Shown: piece after piece, positions 46,444 to 56,089 of the stretch
Layout: the number at the start of each line of letters is the position of its first letter
Numbering within the stretch: position 1 is the stretch's first letter
Origin: an uncultured Psychrobacter sp.
Lineage (GTDB): Bacteria; Pseudomonadota; Gammaproteobacteria; Pseudomonadales; Moraxellaceae
Reading direction: 5' to 3'
DNA: 64,000 nucleotides
Assembly (NCBI RefSeq): GCF_947500265.1
Contig: NZ_CANMRN010000004.1
Span: 1 to 64,000, forward strand
The notes under the pieces: model-generated
The model's input: only the letters and a program-made list of their open reading frames with translations
Database searches by the model: none
What the model was told of the DNA's origin: nothing
Made by a program: the position numbers and the translations under genes

Positions 46444-46777
46444 AGAATTCCTAGGTGTTGGTAAAAATAAAAATGGTACTGTCATAAACAGTTAGTGATC
46501 ATTATAGATAATCTGTGACCATCTTGCATGAGATCAGCAGGATTTTGCACGATTTTACGTGACGAAAATGTTAAACTGAATGTTTGGTACATTATAAACG
46601 CTACTGCCTTATAAAACAGTTATTTAACCAATAGAATTTGGTCAGTTTGCAACCAACTATGAATAAAAAATCTGATTAACACCGTATTTAGAATAATCCG
46701 CAACGGATTAATATCAGTTTGTAAGTGATAGAGCAATTAAAGCAGCTAGATTTAGTAAAGCAATAGGAGCAGGTATT

Positions 46778-47410
46778 TTGGCCACGCGTATTGAAAACAA
46801 AAAACTATCAAAGAGCAGTAGTGCTTGGATGAAAGAGCATATTGACGATCATTATGTACAAAAAGCTCAAAAAGATGGCTACCGTGCCCGTGCCGCTTAT
46901 AAGTTGTTAGAGATTAATGAAAAAACCAACCTGATCAAAAAAGGCATGACGGTCGTAGATTTGGGCAGTGCACCTGGTAGCTGGTCACAAGTTGCTGGTC
47001 GGTTGGTAGGTGATGATGGTATCTTGATTGCCTCTGATATTTTGGCGATGGACACTTTGCCTGATGTGACCTTCATTCAGGGTGATTTTCGTGAAGCTGA
47101 AGTGTTTGACGCCATTATGGCAGAAGTGGGTGATAGACAAGTCGACGTGGTATTGTCTGACATGGCACCCAATACTGCGGGAAATAGCGCTATCGATCAG
47201 CCACGTATGATGTACTTATGTGAGTTGGCAGTAGACTTCGCGCTCGCAACCTTACCAGAAGGTGGCGCACTTATTATGAAAGTGTTTCAAGGCGAGGGTA
47301 CACAAGAATTACGCAAGCAGATGCAGCAGGATTTTAGTAAGATTCGTAGTATAAAGCCAGGTGCGTCACGACCACGCTCAAAAGAGATGTTTTGGATAGC
47401 GATTAAATAG
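46778..47410 (+). CDS. rlmE: 23S rRNA 2'-O-ribose U2552 methyltransferase RlmE
   Basis: Methylates U2552 of 23S rRNA in the 50S subunit. 210 residues beginning with TTG, supported by AGGAGC 10 nt upstream and by family alignment (SSSAWMKEHIDDHYVQKAQ at the N-terminus). The SAM motif is DLGSAPGSWSQ; the catalytic K-D-K-E set lies in DGYRARAAYKLLEI, LSDMAPN and MKVFQGEG. Heat-shock associated in E. coli. It is transcribed toward ftsH, 401 bp away. Confidence 0.95.
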   Translation: MATRIENKKLSKSSSAWMKEHIDDHYVQKAQKDGYRARAAYKLLEINEKTNLIKKGMTVVDLGSAPGSWSQVAGRLVGDDGILIASDILAMDTLPDVTFIQGDFREAEVFDAIMAEVGDRQVDVVLSDMAPNTAGNSAIDQPRMMYLCELAVDFALATLPEGGALIMKVFQGEGTQELRKQMQQDFSKIRSIKPGASRPRSKEMFWIAIK

Positions 47411-47811
47411 TTTTAACATCAATAGGTTGCTGCTCTTGTAAGCGAGAGGGTAAACCACCATAAAGTGTTATTATCGCGATATAAAAGCTGCGTCAATTGT
47501 TAAATGAATAATCGTGAAACCTGCTTGAATTATGCGGGTTAGCACCATATATCATGGTATATTACCTTTGTTTTTAGCATACGTTTTAGGCAAAGTCGTC
47601 TGATAATAAGCGTTTTACAAGCTCAGTGATCGTATATCTATGTTTATCTCATAATGATTATTTATAAAAACAATTTTTAGGCTACCTATAAATCATATAA
47701 GTTTAATTTAGCAGTTTTTTATTATCAGGATATTCGTTAAAAATGAGCAATACGTTTATAGACGTCACGTGTTTAATAAACACACCAATAAGTAAGGGAT
47801 GGGAATAACTA
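47411..47811. other. 401-bp region between rlmE and ftsH
   Basis: Holds a 7-bp hairpin, AACCTGC/GCGGGTT (around 47518-47540), that lacks a T-tract, and a sigma-32-like element (separate entry). No coding frame is credible. The ftsH promoter is expected here. Confidence 0.4.
47524..47550 (+). promoter_or_regulatory. Possible sigma-32-type heat-shock promoter for ftsH
   Basis: CTTGAAT (47524-47530) and CACCATAT (47543-47550) resemble CTTGAAA and CCCCATNT. The 12-bp spacer is slightly short, and the start codon lies 262 bp downstream. Plausible only because ftsH is a heat-shock gene in E. coli. Confidence 0.25.
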
Positions 47812-49707
47812 GTGAGCGACATGGTAAAAAATACCTTATTGTGGCTGGTGGTAATCGGCGTTTTGGTGCTGGTGTTTAGCGGCTTCGATCAATCCTCTGA
47901 GCCGGATAACCTTAACTACTCTGAGTTTGTGACCGCAGTGTCAGAAAACCAAGTAGCCAGTGTCGAGATCGACGGCGAACAGATCACCGGCGAAAAGAAA
48001 AATGGCTCATCTTTTGAGACCATTAGACCAGCTGTGTCAGATGACCAGCTCATGCCAATGCTACGTGAGAACCAAGTCGAAGTTCAAGGAACTGCACCAA
48101 AGCGCCAAAGCGTATTAATGCAACTACTGATAGCCAGCTTCCCAATTCTATTGATTATTGGTCTGTTCTTATTCTTTATGCGTAACATGCAGGGCGGCGC
48201 TGGCGGTAAAGGTGGCGGCCCAATGAGCTTTGGTAAATCGAAAGCAAAAATGCTAACTGAAGATCAAATCAACGTTAACTTCGAAGATGTAGCTGGTTGT
48301 GAAGAAGCCAAAGAAGAAGTTGTTGAAGTGGTTGAGTTCTTACGTGATCCAGACAAATTTACCAAACTGGGTGCAACGATTCCTCGTGGCATCTTGATGG
48401 TAGGTCCTCCAGGTACAGGTAAAACCTTGTTAGCGAGAGCTATTGCTGGTGAAGCTAAAGTGCCTTTCTTCTCAATTTCAGGTTCTGATTTTGTTGAAAT
48501 GTTCGTCGGTGTTGGTGCATCACGTGTCCGTGATATGTTCGAACAGGCGAAGAAAAGCGCTCCTTGTATCATCTTTATTGATGAGATTGATGCAGTCGGT
48601 CGTCATCGTGGTTCCGGTATGGGCGGCGGTAATGATGAGCGTGAGCAGACATTGAACCAACTATTGGTTGAGATGGATGGTTTTGAAGGTAATGAAGGCG
48701 TTATTGTTATTGCCGCAACCAACCGTGCTGACGTGCTTGATAAAGCGTTACTTCGTCCAGGTCGTTTTGACCGTCAGGTACAAGTAGGCTTGCCGGATAT
48801 CAAAGGCCGTGAGCAAATCTTGAAAGTCCATTTGAAGAAACTACCAAACACAATCAGTGTAGATGCAAGTTCTCTTGCTCGTGGTACGCCTGGATTCAGT
48901 GGTGCCCAGCTTGCCAACCTTGTAAACGAGGCTGCATTATTTGCCGCACGTCGTAACAAGACTAGCGTCGACATGAATGATTTTGAAGATGCAAAAGACA
49001 AGCTATATATGGGTCCAGAACGCAAGTCCATGGTGATACGTGAAGAAGAGCGCCGTGCCACTGCGTATCATGAAGCAGGTCATGCGCTAGTAGCTGAGCT
49101 ATTGCCAGGTACAGATCCGGTGCATAAGGTTACTATTATGCCGCGTGGCTTTGCCCTTGGTGTCACTTGGCAGTTGCCTGAGCATGATCAGACCAGTATG
49201 TATAAGTCGAAAATGCTGAGCGACATTGCTATTTTGTTTGGTGGTCGTATCGCTGAAGAAGTGTTTATTAATCAGATGTCAACGGGTGCTTCAAACGACT
49301 TTGAACGCGCTACTAAAATGGCACGTGCGATGGTCACGAAGTACGGTATGTCTGATGCACTTGGTATCATGGTGTACGAAGATGACGACAACTCGCAAGG
49401 ATATTTCGGCGGTGGTGGACGTACTATCTCTGAAGCTACTCAGCAGAAGGTCGATGAAGAAGTGCGTCGTATGCTAGAAGAGCAGTATGATATCGCTCGT
49501 GAATTGATTGAAGCCAACCAAGACAAAATGCATGCGATGGTTGATGCGCTTATGAATTGGGAAACTATTGATCGTGACCAGCTGCAAGATATTCTAGCAG
49601 GTGAAGAGCCACGTCCACCGAGAGTTTACCAGCATAACGAAGTAAACTTATCAAAAAATGACGTTAAAACAACGGGTGCTACTCCGCCTCCATTACCAGC
49701 GATGTAA
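47812..49707 (+). CDS. ftsH: ATP-dependent zinc metalloprotease FtsH
   Basis: A membrane-bound AAA protease that degrades LpxC, sigma-32 and misassembled membrane proteins. 631 residues. A first helix (about 5-22), a periplasmic domain and a second helix (about 105-124) precede the AAA module with Walker A GPPGTGKT (198-205) and Walker B FIDEIDA. The protease has H420-E-A-G-H424. GTG 47812 fits the GGGA spacing; ATG 47821 would give a start more like E. coli. A strong terminator follows. The Pro-rich C-terminus (TPPPLPAM) is typical. Confidence 0.96.
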   Translation: MSDMVKNTLLWLVVIGVLVLVFSGFDQSSEPDNLNYSEFVTAVSENQVASVEIDGEQITGEKKNGSSFETIRPAVSDDQLMPMLRENQVEVQGTAPKRQSVLMQLLIASFPILLIIGLFLFFMRNMQGGAGGKGGGPMSFGKSKAKMLTEDQINVNFEDVAGCEEAKEEVVEVVEFLRDPDKFTKLGATIPRGILMVGPPGTGKTLLARAIAGEAKVPFFSISGSDFVEMFVGVGASRVRDMFEQAKKSAPCIIFIDEIDAVGRHRGSGMGGGNDEREQTLNQLLVEMDGFEGNEGVIVIAATNRADVLDKALLRPGRFDRQVQVGLPDIKGREQILKVHLKKLPNTISVDASSLARGTPGFSGAQLANLVNEAALFAARRNKTSVDMNDFEDAKDKLYMGPERKSMVIREEERRATAYHEAGHALVAELLPGTDPVHKVTIMPRGFALGVTWQLPEHDQTSMYKSKMLSDIAILFGGRIAEEVFINQMSTGASNDFERATKMARAMVTKYGMSDALGIMVYEDDDNSQGYFGGGGRTISEATQQKVDEEVRRMLEEQYDIARELIEANQDKMHAMVDALMNWETIDRDQLQDILAGEEPRPPRVYQHNEVNLSKNDVKTTGATPPPLPAM

Positions 49708-49730
49708 GTGCTAGCATATTCGTGTTTGAT

Positions 49731-49759
49731 AAAAAGCCCTTTATGATAAAGGGCTTTTT
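49731..49759 (+). terminator. Intrinsic terminator after ftsH
   Basis: A perfect 13-bp stem, AAAAAGCCCTTTA (49731-49743) with TAAAGGGCTTTTT (49747-49759), 3-nt loop. Confidence 0.93.
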
Positions 49760-49870
49760 TATTGTCATCATTTTATGAAGGGTTTAGAACCCCATAAGAT
49801 TTACTGGTATCATAAGCATAGATAATAATAAATAAAGCTGCATTATAAATTTACTTGTGATGGATTATTC

Positions 49871-50764
49871 ATGTCATTATTCCAACCTTTACCCAACTAT
49901 CAAGTGTCTAGTCGTGATAAAACTTTAGATTTATCGCAGCCGCATGTCATGGGCATCTTAAACGTAACGCCAGATTCATTTTCAGACGGTGGGCAGTTTA
50001 ACGCAGTAGATAAAGCCGTTGCGCACTGTCAGCAGATGATAAATGAAGGCGCTACTATTATCGATATCGGTGGTGAATCTACTCGTCCAAATGCGCAAAC
50101 TGTGGCAACTAAAGATGAGATACAACGAGTTGTGCCAGTGGTTCGAGCTATTCGTCAGCATTGTGGTGATGCCATTTGGCTATCGATTGATACTAGCAGC
50201 CCTGAAGTCATGCAGGCAGCATTTAATGAAGGTGCTGATATTTGGAACGATGTACGAGCACTGAAACGTACTGGTGCGGCAGAGCTGGCAGCTAAGCTTG
50301 ATATACCTGTTATGCTAATGCATATGCGCGGTGAGCCAACGACAATGAATAATCTGGCACAGTATGATAATGTGATCGATGAAGTGCGTACAGAGCTGCT
50401 CGACCGTATTAACGAAGTAGTTAGCATCGGCGTCAAACGAAGCAATATTATTATCGACCCAGGTTTTGGTTTTGCTAAGAACTATGAGCATCACTGTGTA
50501 TTACTAAGCCAGCTGAGCAGCTTACAAACATTAGGACTGCCAATGATGTTTGGCATTTCTCGTAAGCGTTTTTTAGCAGAAGTATTGACCAAAAGTGGTG
50601 CTGAAGCTGTGAGTACGACGCAAGCGGTAGAGCGTGATTCGGCAGGAACCGCAGCTGGGCTATTTGCCTTACAGCAAGGAGCAAGTATCATTCGTACGCA
50701 TAATGTGGCGATGATGCAGCAAGCAGTGGCCTTATGGAGTCAACTGTCAGCATATCGTTGTTAA
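49871..50764 (+). CDS. folP: Dihydropteroate synthase
   Basis: Condenses p-aminobenzoate with hydroxymethyl-dihydropterin pyrophosphate in folate synthesis; the target of sulfonamides. 297 residues, TIM barrel. HVMGILNVTPDSFSDGGQF, the IDIGGESTRPNA loop and DPGFGFAKNYEHH are all present. It follows ftsH as in E. coli but behind a terminator, so it is probably transcribed separately. No glmM follows here, unlike E. coli. Confidence 0.96.
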   Translation: MSLFQPLPNYQVSSRDKTLDLSQPHVMGILNVTPDSFSDGGQFNAVDKAVAHCQQMINEGATIIDIGGESTRPNAQTVATKDEIQRVVPVVRAIRQHCGDAIWLSIDTSSPEVMQAAFNEGADIWNDVRALKRTGAAELAAKLDIPVMLMHMRGEPTTMNNLAQYDNVIDEVRTELLDRINEVVSIGVKRSNIIIDPGFGFAKNYEHHCVLLSQLSSLQTLGLPMMFGISRKRFLAEVLTKSGAEAVSTTQAVERDSAGTAAGLFALQQGASIIRTHNVAMMQQAVALWSQLSAYRC

Positions 50765-50890
50765 ACTCATTCTACATGTCCGAATGCATAGTGAGATTTC
50801 AAGACTATAAATATTCTATACGCTATGCCTGATATTTTTTTCTAAACTATCTAAACCCGCAAAACTATATAACTTAATAAGAGTAAATCT

Positions 50891-51172
50891 ATGACAAGTA
50901 CAACTCAGCCAGAACCAACCAATGAACAGCGCCGTATCATTTATCAAGCTCGCCGCGGATTAAAAGAATTGGATTTTTATATTGATCCTTACGTCAAGGA
51001 GCTGTATCTGACAGCAGATGCTACTGAACAAGCAACATTTGCAGAAATGCTCACTCATGAAGACCCAGACTTACTAGACTACTTTACCAATCAAAATCGT
51101 CCAGAAGAGGACGACATCTGGGCATTGGTCAATAAGATAAAAACATGGCGCCATACCAAAGACTTGGTTTAG
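50891..51172 (+). CDS. sdhE: FAD assembly factor SdhE
   Basis: 93 residues. Helps FAD attach covalently to SdhA (and FrdA). The RGxxE motif is ARRGLKELD (near residues 22-30) with R-G-L-K-E, and the MLTHEDPDLLDYF block matches the family. It is encoded 52 bp before a YgfX-like gene, the same pairing as in E. coli (cptB/cptA); the pair was once proposed as a toxin-antitoxin system, a view I would not adopt from sequence. Confidence 0.9.
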   Translation: MTSTTQPEPTNEQRRIIYQARRGLKELDFYIDPYVKELYLTADATEQATFAEMLTHEDPDLLDYFTNQNRPEEDDIWALVNKIKTWRHTKDLV

Positions 51173-51224
51173 GTCTTAAGGAACAGGTCAGTACAATATC
51201 TAACGTTTCCCATGGTACGCTTAT

Positions 51225-51683
51225 ATGACGCCAGTAACTTCGCTACGTATTGATACAGCTATCAAGCCTGCCAGTTATGTACGCGCGCTGCTATATGTAG
51301 GCTTGACTGGCGTTATGATGATATTGGCATGGTTTGCATCTTTGACTTTGTGGCAGTATTTACTAATCTTAATAGTCTCGGCAGCAGTCGCAAGTTATCT
51401 GATTATATCGAGACCAATCCTATTACATATTAGTCAGCCAGCGCTCAGTCAGCGTGTCGATAAAGAATGGCAATTACTGATACGAGCGGGACGCGGCGAT
51501 GAGTTATGGCAAGCAGAGTTGGTCGATATAAATCGCTATCAATGGGCGATGAGTGTCGAGTTCAATATCGTTGAGCCTTATCAAAGAACGTTTTCGACTA
51601 CTATATTCCGCGACCAAGTGAATCACGAGCAATGGCGACGATTGAATATTTTAGCGAATACCAGTAAGGGTAATATTAGATAG
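51225..51683 (+). CDS. YgfX-like inner-membrane protein
   Basis: 152 residues. Two close hydrophobic helices (about 22-43 and 45-63) are followed by a cytosolic half with RDQVNHEQWRRLNILAN at the end, which fits the pattern of YgfX (CptA), encoded next to sdhE in many gammaproteobacteria. Sequence similarity of this family is low, so the name rests partly on location. Function: E. coli YgfX was reported to inhibit FtsZ and MreB, which is not established here. Confidence 0.65.
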   Translation: MTPVTSLRIDTAIKPASYVRALLYVGLTGVMMILAWFASLTLWQYLLILIVSAAVASYLIISRPILLHISQPALSQRVDKEWQLLIRAGRGDELWQAELVDINRYQWAMSVEFNIVEPYQRTFSTTIFRDQVNHEQWRRLNILANTSKGNIR

Positions 51684-51924
51684 CTGAGTATTTATGGAGC
51701 TTAGGTTTTTCCTTTTACGATGAGAAATCCCTACACGTCATAACAAAATAGCTATCTCAAAGGACAAAGAGGTTTGTTATATTAAAATCTGTTATATTAA
51801 AAATAGAAAATAAAACTCGTAATTCTGCTGTCCCGTTATTAAAGAACATATAGGCAGATATGAGGTTTCATAAATTTTAGCAGTATTTTTGTACTAAACA
51901 ATACGATAAAAAGAGGAATAGATA

Positions 51925-52638
51925 ATGAGCTTATTAGGGAATTTAGTGAGCCAAGTGGCACGTAGTGCAATGAATCCAGACGATGCTCAGCGCAATCCAG
52001 TTAACCAACGTACTGAAACACGGCAGACGGGCGGACTAGGTGATATTTTAGGTAGTGTGCTGGGCGGTGGCAGTCAGGCAGGTGGTTATAGCCCTCAACA
52101 AAATAGCCGTCAAGCAGATAATGGTTTTGGCTTAGACGACATCATTGGTGGTCTCACGGGCGGTAGTCAGCGCGGCGGTATGAGCTCAGGTGCTGGCGGA
52201 CTAGGTGATATTTTAGGTAGTGTATTAGGTGGTCAGCGTACTAATAGTGGGTTTGGTGGTAAAGGTATGCTCGTTGCTGCATTGATGCCTATGGTGCTTA
52301 GCTGGATCAAACGTAATGGTGGTTTGAGTGGGGCGTTGTCAAAAATCACTGGTATTGGCTATGAAGGTCAAGCACGCTCTTGGATGAGTAATAACGAAGC
52401 AAACGATAATTTAAATCCAGACGAAATTAACCGTTTATTTGACGAAAACGAAATTCAGCAAGTAGCCGCTCATACTGGTGCTAATGAAACTGAGGTAAGA
52501 CAGGGACTTGCTGAGCTATTGCCTGAGGTCATGAATCAGCTAACGCCTAATGGTAATCTAGATAATGAGTCTGAAGCCAATGAAGAGATAGATCAAATCA
52601 TTAGCCAGCTATCTAGCCGTCTTGGTAATTTTAAGTAG
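51925..52638 (+). CDS. YidB/DUF937-like protein with repeated Gly-rich motif
   Basis: 237 residues. The segment GGLGDILGSVLGG occurs twice, near residues 35-48 and 90-103, and is also repeated at DNA level (about 35 bp at 52030 and 52197). C-terminal half: KGMLVAALMPMVLSWI and an AHTGANETEVRQGLAELLPEV block typical of YidB/DUF937. The family has no known function; many members are abundant small cytosolic proteins. AGAGG precedes the ATG. Terminator follows. Confidence 0.82.
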   Translation: MSLLGNLVSQVARSAMNPDDAQRNPVNQRTETRQTGGLGDILGSVLGGGSQAGGYSPQQNSRQADNGFGLDDIIGGLTGGSQRGGMSSGAGGLGDILGSVLGGQRTNSGFGGKGMLVAALMPMVLSWIKRNGGLSGALSKITGIGYEGQARSWMSNNEANDNLNPDEINRLFDENEIQQVAAHTGANETEVRQGLAELLPEVMNQLTPNGNLDNESEANEEIDQIISQLSSRLGNFK

Positions 52639-52730
52639 TTTGTTCAAGTATTTTTGCAGCTTAGAATTCGAAAATTTCTAACTGAATACTTAAAAGTCAT
52701 GTAGATTAAAATAATTGATAGTATTGATTA

Positions 52731-52757
52731 AAGGGCACGTTATATAACGTGCTCTTT
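52731..52757 (+). terminator. Intrinsic terminator after the YidB-like gene
   Basis: A self-complementary core GCACGTTATATAACGTGC (52735-52752) preceded by AAGG and followed by TCTTTTTT. It may also stop transcripts from the other side. Confidence 0.8.
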
Positions 52758-52846
52758 TTTATGTCTATCACAAGAGCATGACTGTCGGTAAATACCGCTT
52801 GGCAGCGACAGGCTTGGCAGGGACAAGTGATAGTAATAGTAAGCCC

Positions 52847-53938
52847 TTAGAATCGTTCGTCTAGCGTCTCTGTTGTATGGTTAAGTGCGGCAAAGCAGAT
52901 ATCAGTATTAAACCCTCTATACTGTAAAAAACGTAGCTGCTTAGCTTTTTCCTTTTGCTCAACTGGTATCTCATTACCGTATTTTTTGGTACGTGCTATC
53001 ACCGCCAGTTTCAGCCAATCCACACCATCGACTAGGTTGTCTGCATCATCATCTACAAACTCACTAAATTCATCAGACTCAGTATTTGCCAGATCGATTA
53101 GCTCATCGATGTTACCTGGCATAGCAATCTTCTTGCGATAGAATTCTTGTTTGATCCGACCACGTCCGCGGCCTTTGCGAATGTTCTCACGTATCAACAT
53201 TAGGGTAGTGCGATAATCACTTTGATAACCTTTTTCTTCAAACTCATCGAGCAGTGCGTCAATTTTTTCTGGGTCTTGCTCTTTATCGATCAGCTTTTGC
53301 TTTAGCTCAGCCTTACCGTATTCACGGCGTGATAAATAATAAAATGCGAGCCAACGCAATCGACTTTCAGCTTTAATCGCATCGATTTCTGCTTGTTTTT
53401 GTTCAGGGGTTCGTAAGTAGGCTTTGAGCGCGGCTGGTATGTTATCGTTTTGGCTGTCTGTTTCACTATCATTGATAGCAAAAAACTCAGCTTCATGTTT
53501 TGAGTTTTTGGATAGCGGCTCAGTGCTACGACCATTATCTGTTGCTAAGCTGTTGTCAACTTCGTCATTATGAATGTCGAGTTTGACTTCTGCCAGCATC
53601 TCTTTGATGGTTTGTGCTTCAGGGGGTTGATATGTAGGGGTATCACTAGGCTCAGCGGTAAAATTGGCTGCTGGGTGAAAACGCTTTTTACGTTTTTTAG
53701 ATTTAGAGTTCTTTTTTGACTTAGGAGAGGAGTCTTCGAAAAACGCTGTATCAATAGTAGCGTCATTCTTGACTGAATCATCTTTATTTGAGCGGGTAGT
53801 CCGTTTACTAGATTTCTCTCGTTTTTTATGCTCTTTCGTATGAGAGTTTTTGGACAGTTTTTTTGGTTTGCTATCAACAGAACTAGCTGAGTCGGCACCC
53901 GACTCAGCTAGAATTTCAGCTAAGGTTTTAATTTTCAT
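52847..53938 (-). CDS. recX: RecX with long N-terminal extension
   Basis: Modulates RecA. 363 residues, more than twice E. coli RecX (166). The RecX domain begins near residue 190: RLRWLAFYYLSRREYGKAEL, then LLDEFEEKGYQSDYRT and IRKGRGRGRIKQEFYRKKI. The first 190 residues are mostly Lys/Ser-rich and unstructured, but two similar short helices, KTLAEILAE (4-12) and TIKEMLAE (110-117), stand out. The gene lies 40 bp downstream of recA on the same strand, so it is co-transcribed. The start ATG has a weak ribosome site. Confidence 0.92.
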   Translation of the reverse strand: MKIKTLAEILAESGADSASSVDSKPKKLSKNSHTKEHKKREKSSKRTTRSNKDDSVKNDATIDTAFFEDSSPKSKKNSKSKKRKKRFHPAANFTAEPSDTPTYQPPEAQTIKEMLAEVKLDIHNDEVDNSLATDNGRSTEPLSKNSKHEAEFFAINDSETDSQNDNIPAALKAYLRTPEQKQAEIDAIKAESRLRWLAFYYLSRREYGKAELKQKLIDKEQDPEKIDALLDEFEEKGYQSDYRTTLMLIRENIRKGRGRGRIKQEFYRKKIAMPGNIDELIDLANTESDEFSEFVDDDADNLVDGVDWLKLAVIARTKKYGNEIPVEQKEKAKQLRFLQYRGFNTDICFAALNHTTETLDERF

Positions 53939-53978
53939 AATGAATCATAGTTACTGACAACGGTTAATCATTAAACCA

Positions 53979-55031
53979 TTATTGTACAGGTTCAGAAGCC
54001 TGTTCTGCTTCTTCAGTTTCGTCGGCTTTGCTATTTTTTTTCGTACCAAGCTTTTCGTCACGAATCTTGTCTTCAATTTCTTGAGCAATGGCAGGGTTCT
54101 CTTTTAAGAAAAGCACAGAGTTGGCTTTACCTTGACCGATTTTTTCGTCGCCATAGCTGTACCAAGAGCCTGCTTTGCCAACGGCTCCAATCTCCACGCC
54201 TAAGTCAATGACTTCGGCTAAGTGATTCGTACCTTCACCGTAAGTAATTTCAAACTCAGCTTGGCGGAAAGGTGGTGCCATTTTATTTTTAATGACTTTG
54301 ACACGGGTCTGGTTACCGATGATTTCATCACCGTTTTTGACCGCACCAATACGGCGGATATCCATACGTACAGAGGCGTAGAATTTCAGCGCGTTACCAC
54401 CAGTCGTAGTCTCAGGGCTACCGAACATAACACCGATTTTCATACGGATTTGGTTAATAAATACCACCATACAGTTAGAGCGTTTGGCGTTACCAGTGAT
54501 TTTACGTAGGGCTTGGCTCATCAGACGCGCTTGCAGACCCATGTGTGAGTCGCCCATTTCACCTTCAATCTCGGCACGTGGTGTCAACGCAGCTACTGAG
54601 TCAATCACGATCATATCGATTGCGCCTGAGCGTACCAACATATCTGTAATTTCAAGTGCTTGCTCGCCATTGTCAGGCTGCGAGAGCAATAAGTCATCAG
54701 TGTTTACTCCAAGCTTGCGTGCATAAACAGGGTCGAGCGCATGCTCGGCATCTATAAAGGCACAGGTACCGCCTTGCTTTTGACATTCTGCAATAGCTTG
54801 CAGGGTCATTGTCGTCTTACCTGAGCTTTCTGGGCCGTAAATTTCAACGATACGGCCTTTTGGTAGACCGCCAATGCCAAGCGCAATGTCTAATCCTAGA
54901 GAGCCTGTAGAGACCACATCGACATCCATAATGGCCGAGTCGTCGCCTAGATGCATGATGGTGTTTTTACCAAATTGCTTTTCGATTTGACCTAATGCCG
55001 CTTTGAGGGCTTTGGCTTTATTGTCGTCCAT
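53979..55031 (-). CDS. recA: Recombinase RecA
   Basis: Forms filaments on single-stranded DNA, drives strand exchange and triggers self-cleavage of SOS repressors. 350 residues. Walker [10 protein letters not shown] is at 66-74; the [19 protein letters not shown] block, the [11 protein letters not shown] loop and an acidic C-terminal tail ([14 protein letters not shown]) are typical. AGGAAT upstream supports ATG 55031. I do not see a canonical LexA box in front, consistent with the absence of LexA in Moraxellaceae. recX follows. Confidence 0.98.
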   Translation of the reverse strand: MDDNKAKALKAALGQIEKQFGKNTIMHLGDDSAIMDVDVVSTGSLGLDIALGIGGLPKGRIVEIYGPESSGKTTMTLQAIAECQKQGGTCAFIDAEHALDPVYARKLGVNTDDLLLSQPDNGEQALEITDMLVRSGAIDMIVIDSVAALTPRAEIEGEMGDSHMGLQARLMSQALRKITGNAKRSNCMVVFINQIRMKIGVMFGSPETTTGGNALKFYASVRMDIRRIGAVKNGDEIIGNQTRVKVIKNKMAPPFRQAEFEITYGEGTNHLAEVIDLGVEIGAVGKAGSWYSYGDEKIGQGKANSVLFLKENPAIAQEIEDKIRDEKLGTKKNSKADETEEAEQASEPVQ

Positions 55032-55499
55032 ATTGGATTCCTTGTTTTCGGTAGTTAAGTTGATGCTATAAATAAAATATTGGTACGGTTAAAACCTTTG
55101 GCAAACGCATACTGACTGTTATGAAGTCGGCAATTATTGTTTGGCTGTTTTATCGAAAAATAGGTTGTCACGTGACTGGTATAGATAGTAGTATCGAATG
55201 TATCGTTCTACTATACAGTAAAATTAAATAGCGAGAGAAGTAAAAATAAGTCCGTACTATACTGTCGTTATCGTTGTTTTTAAGTCAGACTTGGCATGCT
55301 AATTACTTGACTCAACTTCTTAACACTGTTGATTTGATAAGGTAATTATAACAAAAGCAAAGCACTATAATGAGCGTTGAGGGATGCTAGACGACACTAT
55401 CTGTCGTATGGTATGAGGCTGAAAACTTGTAGAAAGGATGCGATAGGTCGCTGTTGTTTTGAACCTGATTATGACTGTGCTTGTCAATAGATTTAGGAG

Positions 55500-55508
55500 T
55501 TGTCCACA
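55500..55508 (+). promoter_or_regulatory. DnaA-box-like site
   Basis: TTGTCCACA differs from the E. coli R-box TTATNCACA at one position. Confidence 0.4.
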
Positions 55509-55706
55509 ACAAATAAAAGGCTTATTTTCACTGATTGTGAAACATTATGAATAATTAAATTATTTTAGAAATTATTTAAAATAATTTTTTATGTGTGTGA
55601 ATTTAATATAAGTATTTGATTTTAAAGGTTTTATAAATTGTACAAAAAATGAACGATTTTACCTTATCCTTTAAGTTGCTTAGCTATAAAGTTGTCAAGT
55701 AGTGAC

Positions 55707-55727
55707 TTATGCACAGGGTTATCCACA
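55707..55727 (+). promoter_or_regulatory. Two tandem perfect DnaA boxes
   Basis: TTATGCACA (55707-55715) and TTATCCACA (55719-55727) match TTATNCACA exactly, in the same orientation and 12 bp apart, beside the AT-rich block. Confidence 0.6.
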
Positions 55728-56025
55728 GCTTATGGGGAGAACTCTGTAAAGCCTTATAATACATAAGTTTACGTAGATTATTAGTGCTAGGAACGGATTT
55801 TATATTTCGTTTCTAATCACTTTAGAGAAGCAGTTTTGTCTATAAACAACGCTATGAGCGCTATGTTTCACAAATTATAAATTTATCTTTTTTTATGCAT
55901 AGTCATACTATAGGCATTAAAAGTCAGGAGTATGACTCAAGATATACACCTAAGATGTCAGTAGACATAGTTATGCATAGAATGTCTAGTATTTTTAGAG
56001 ATATTTTCTATAGCTTATAGAAGGC

Positions 56026-56058
56026 CACAAAAAAGCGGCTACATCAGATAGCCGCTTT
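56026..56058 (-). terminator. Intrinsic terminator after trmB
   Basis: A perfect 10-bp stem, AAAGCGGCTA (56032-56041) with TAGCCGCTTT (56049-56058). On the minus strand it is followed by TTTTTTGTGG. Confidence 0.88.
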
Positions 56059-56089
56059 GTCAAAACACTTAAAAGTAGAGCTGTATTGA

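Larger units (their letters stand above)
55032..56089. other. 1.06-kb gene-free region between recA and trmB with AT-rich block
   Basis: No credible coding frame. From recA outward it contains the recA promoter zone, a TTGTCCACA site (55500-55508), an AT-rich block (about 55545-55660) with the inverted repeat AAATTATTT-A-AAATAATTT (55569-55587), then TTATGCACA (55707-55715), TTATCCACA (55719-55727) and two TTATGCATA (55893-55901, 55971-55979). The trmB terminator ends the region. Origin-like; see the finding. Confidence 0.6.

Noticed and set aside
50891-51683. SdhE and YgfX-like pair as a toxin-antitoxin system
   Set aside because: SdhE is a well-supported FAD assembly factor and the old antitoxin proposal is not needed to explain the pair; nothing in the sequence adds support.
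55032-55300. LexA-type SOS box before recA
   Set aside because: No CTG-N10-CAG-type palindrome was found close to the recA start; Moraxellaceae generally lack LexA.
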